From Cyclobacteriaceae bacterium (GTDB lineage Bacteria; Bacteroidota; Bacteroidia; Cytophagales; Cyclobacteriaceae): a DNA stretch of 7,485 nt. Of the stretch, positions 5,237-7,485 are shown one piece after another. The notes below the pieces were generated by a model that did not search any database, was not told the origin of the DNA, and worked only from the letters and a program-made list of their open reading frames with translations. The first letter of the stretch is position 1, and the number at the start of each line of letters is the position of its first letter. Where the stretch lies: the NCBI GenBank assembly GCA_025455445.1, contig JALOMN010000066.1, forward strand, positions 1 to 7,485. Reading direction: 5' to 3'. Position numbers and translations under genes: made by a program.

Positions 5237-7381
5237 CTACTTATATCGTTTTAACTTTTTACTTTCTTCCTGTGTAGCGGGTTTTAGTGTAAGTGCGGCA
5301 CCACCACCTGCTGCAAGTTTAAGTCTAACGATTGATTTACTGTTGACTGTAAACCGTTGTATTGAATAAGCCATGGGATTGCTTTCCCAATGTGCATCCA
5401 GCGCATCAGCATAGAGTGTTACCGCATAGGTTTTTCCGGGTTCAAGAAAACTAAAGCTTACTTGCACATCACGCTTATTTTCATCGGTAATAGCTCCTAC
5501 ATACCAGGCGTCTGCTCCTTTCTGTTTTCGTGCCGTTACAATATAATCGCCAGGTTCTGCCAACAATACATTGGTGTCGTCCCAATCTACCGGAACTTCT
5601 TTAATGAATTGAAATGCATCCAGATGCTTTTCATAATTCTCCGGCAAATCGGCAGCCATTTGAAGCGGGCTATACATAGTTACATACAATGCCAATTGTT
5701 TGGCCAGCGTGGTGTGCACCTGGTATTTGTTTCCGGTGTTGTAATAATCAAGTTTGATTTGAAATATACCCGGTGTATAATCCATCGGGCCACCCATCAA
5801 TCTCGTAAAAGGCAAAATAGTTTCATGCTCAGGTGGATTACCACTGCTCCAGGCATTGAATTCGTTACCTCGGGCAGCTTCACTTGCCATCCAGTTTGGA
5901 TAGGTTCGATGCAAGCCGGTAGGTCTTACTTGCTCGTGAGCATCCAGCATAATTTTGTTTACGGCAAGCTTTTCTGCTACGCGTGTGTAATGATTCACCA
6001 TCCATTGGCCATCATGAAATTCGCCACGCGGAATAATTCGGCCGACATAACCGGTTTTCACAGCATCATAACCGTGGTCTTTCATAAACCGGATTGCCTG
6101 GTCAATTCTTCGCTCATAATTTGTAACCGAACTGGATGTTTCATGGTGCATGATGAGTTTCACTCCCTTTTCCCTTGCATATCTTTGCAACTCATTCACA
6201 TCAAAATCAGGATAAGGTGTAGTAAAATCAAACACTTCTTCTTTCCAATTTCCTGCCCAGTCTTCCCAGCCCACATTCCAGCCTTCCACCAATACACCAT
6301 CTAATCCGTGGGTGGCCGCAAAATCAATATATCGTTTTGTATGTTGTGTGGTAGCACCATGCCTGCCATTGGGTGTGAGTTTATTCCAGTCTGTATTCTT
6401 TAAAATAATATTAGTGGCATCTGCATAATTCCAGGTAGCCGTGCCCATATGCATGCCCCACCAGATGCCAACAAACTTCTGTGGCTTGATCCAACTCGTT
6501 TCCTTAATAACCGAAGGTTCATTCAGGTTCAAAATAGTTTTGGACATTAATAAATCACCAGCTTTGTAACTTGCCAGCAAGGTGCGCCACGGAGTATGAC
6601 AGGGTGTTTGCAGATATGCCTTATTTCCAAATGCATCGGGTGCCAATTCGGTAGTAAGTGAAAAATTTTCCTGATTCACCCTTAGATACATTGCCGGATA
6701 ATTGAGCAATGCCGCCTCGTGAATATTGATATATAAACCATCCGCGGTGTTCATCATGAATGGAGTTTGAACAACATTCTTATCAATAGGAGAGCGCGTA
6801 CCAATCTCAGTATATTTCTTTGAAGTGTTTACAGCATCCACTTCATTCAATAAAGAAGTAGTGTAAGGATATTCATTGGTATCATAATCACCAGGAATCC
6901 AGAAGGACTTATGATTTCCCGTCATATTATACTGTGTGCGCTCACCAGTTACAGTAAAGTAGGTTAATGTTGATTGAGCGGGAAATTCATATCGAAAACC
7001 AAGACCATCATCAAATAACCGAAACCGGATAACCATGACCCTACCCGTATTGGATTGCCGCAAAGTAGCGGTAAGCTCCCGATAATTATTTTGAATCTCT
7101 TTCACCTCGCCCCACACAGGATTCCATTTTTCATTTACCGTTGTAGTGTCAACGCGTGTAATGGAAAATCCTTCGGTTAATGAATTCTGATCTTTTATCT
7201 CTAACCCGAGCAAACTTGGCTCGATTACTTTTTTATCACGGATGAAGAGCTGGTAAACCGGCTCTCCCTTATCTGATAATCGAAACTGTAACGTCAGCTT
7301 TTTATCGGGAGATTGGATTTGCTGACTGAAAGCTGTCATTCCAATTAACAATAGACATAAAAAACTAAAAATCGTTTTCAT
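5237..7381 (-). CDS. GH97 family glycoside hydrolase, SusB-like inverting alpha-glucosidase
   Basis: This 714-residue exported enzyme is expected to release glucose from the non-reducing end of alpha-glucosides. The ATG at 7381 starts a clear signal peptide (Met-Lys-Thr, a Leu/Ile-rich core, cut near TAFS|QQ at residue 19), with no lipobox, so it is probably periplasmic. Domains follow the GH97 plan: N-terminal beta-sandwich (about 24-270), catalytic TIM barrel (about 288-560, beginning at KFVGIWWGMHMGT) and a C-terminal beta domain (about 610-705). Four glutamates, Glu414 (HHET), Glu483 (AHEQVRPTG), Glu501 and Glu507 (SEAARGNE), have exactly the mutual spacing of Glu439, Glu508, Glu526 and Glu532 of Bacteroides thetaiotaomicron SusB as I recall them: bases, calcium ligands and general acid. 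Glu170 (TNEYP) probably matches the remaining calcium ligand. The strand with VKTGYVG lacks the aspartate nucleophile of retaining GH97 alpha-galactosidases, which points to the inverting alpha-glucosidase branch. The exact linkage preference is not visible. No susC or susD gene is in the window. Confidence 0.93.
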   Translation of the reverse strand: MKTIFSFLCLLLIGMTAFSQQIQSPDKKLTLQFRLSDKGEPVYQLFIRDKKVIEPSLLGLEIKDQNSLTEGFSITRVDTTTVNEKWNPVWGEVKEIQNNYRELTATLRQSNTGRVMVIRFRLFDDGLGFRYEFPAQSTLTYFTVTGERTQYNMTGNHKSFWIPGDYDTNEYPYTTSLLNEVDAVNTSKKYTEIGTRSPIDKNVVQTPFMMNTADGLYINIHEAALLNYPAMYLRVNQENFSLTTELAPDAFGNKAYLQTPCHTPWRTLLASYKAGDLLMSKTILNLNEPSVIKETSWIKPQKFVGIWWGMHMGTATWNYADATNIILKNTDWNKLTPNGRHGATTQHTKRYIDFAATHGLDGVLVEGWNVGWEDWAGNWKEEVFDFTTPYPDFDVNELQRYAREKGVKLIMHHETSSSVTNYERRIDQAIRFMKDHGYDAVKTGYVGRIIPRGEFHDGQWMVNHYTRVAEKLAVNKIMLDAHEQVRPTGLHRTYPNWMASEAARGNEFNAWSSGNPPEHETILPFTRLMGGPMDYTPGIFQIKLDYYNTGNKYQVHTTLAKQLALYVTMYSPLQMAADLPENYEKHLDAFQFIKEVPVDWDDTNVLLAEPGDYIVTARKQKGADAWYVGAITDENKRDVQVSFSFLEPGKTYAVTLYADALDAHWESNPMAYSIQRFTVNSKSIVRLKLAAGGGAALTLKPATQEESKKLKRYK

Positions 7382-7383
7382 AC

Positions 7384-7413
7384 TAATGGTATTTATACCT
7401 GCGAGGTAATGGT
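7384..7413 (-). promoter_or_regulatory. Cluster of small inverted and direct repeats just upstream of the GH97 start; possible operator or leader structure
   Basis: Three overlapping symmetric elements sit within 30 bases before the GH97 ATG (7381). GGTAT-tt-ATACC is a perfect inverted repeat at 7388-7399, TACCT-gcg-AGGTA is a second perfect inverted repeat at 7396-7408, and TAATGGT occurs twice in direct orientation at 7384-7390 and 7407-7413 (23-base period). The two inverted repeats share bases 7396-7399, so they cannot both fold as hairpins at once. This could be a binding site for a repressor or activator, or two alternative weak hairpins in the mRNA leader. No regulator gene is present in the window and each element is short, so chance remains possible. 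Confidence 0.3.
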
Positions 7414-7485
7414 GAATATTCTGTTGGGAAAAGGAAATTCACTGTTTGTTAAGAAAATAAAGTAAGAAGCTGCTTAAATAGAAGA

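Noticed and set aside
5390..6304. A 304-codon open frame on the plus strand opposite the GH97 gene
   Set aside because: It lies wholly antisense to a well-conserved GH97 coding region, its translation is rich in Cys, His, Ile and Phe with no recognisable domain, and it has no leader of its own. It is a shadow frame.

Overview
The window looks like chromosomal DNA from a member of the Bacteroidota, possibly a free-living Chitinophagia, Sphingobacteriia or Cytophagia type, though the order is a guess. The clues are a GH97 enzyme of the SusB kind, a lipoprotein with an acidic stretch right after the lipid cysteine (the surface-export signal of this phylum), signal peptides ending in Ala-Gln or Ser-Gln, moderate AT-rich composition, and start codons with A/T-rich leaders and no real Shine-Dalgarno sequence. 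I see no tRNA, rRNA, CRISPR array, insertion sequence or phage gene.

Layout: bases 1-548 (+) are the 3' end of an APC-family amino-acid permease that begins outside the window. An 80-base gap leads to a secreted M28B metallopeptidase related to glutamate carboxypeptidase II (629-2716, +). Then comes a secreted serine hydrolase of the beta-lactamase/penicillin-binding fold (2789-3955, +). The strand switches across a short convergent gap (3956-4039). On the minus strand, reading leftwards, are a GH97 alpha-glucosidase-like enzyme (7381-5237) and, 120 bases downstream of it, a PKD-GH16 lipoprotein of the laminarinase type (5116-4040). No stretch longer than about 120 bases lacks a gene.

How the genes may work together: the left half fits peptide and amino-acid scavenging (an exported peptidase next to an amino-acid permease). 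The right half fits glucan breakdown: a surface endo-beta-1,3-glucanase, and an exo-acting alpha-glucoside hydrolase probably in the periplasm. There is no SusC/SusD pair or sensor gene inside the window, so a polysaccharide utilisation locus can only be suspected.

I found no previously undescribed system. The points most worth checking are the altered specificity pocket of the M28B peptidase, the cluster of small inverted and direct repeats just before the GH97 start codon, and the alpha-/beta-glucan enzyme pairing.
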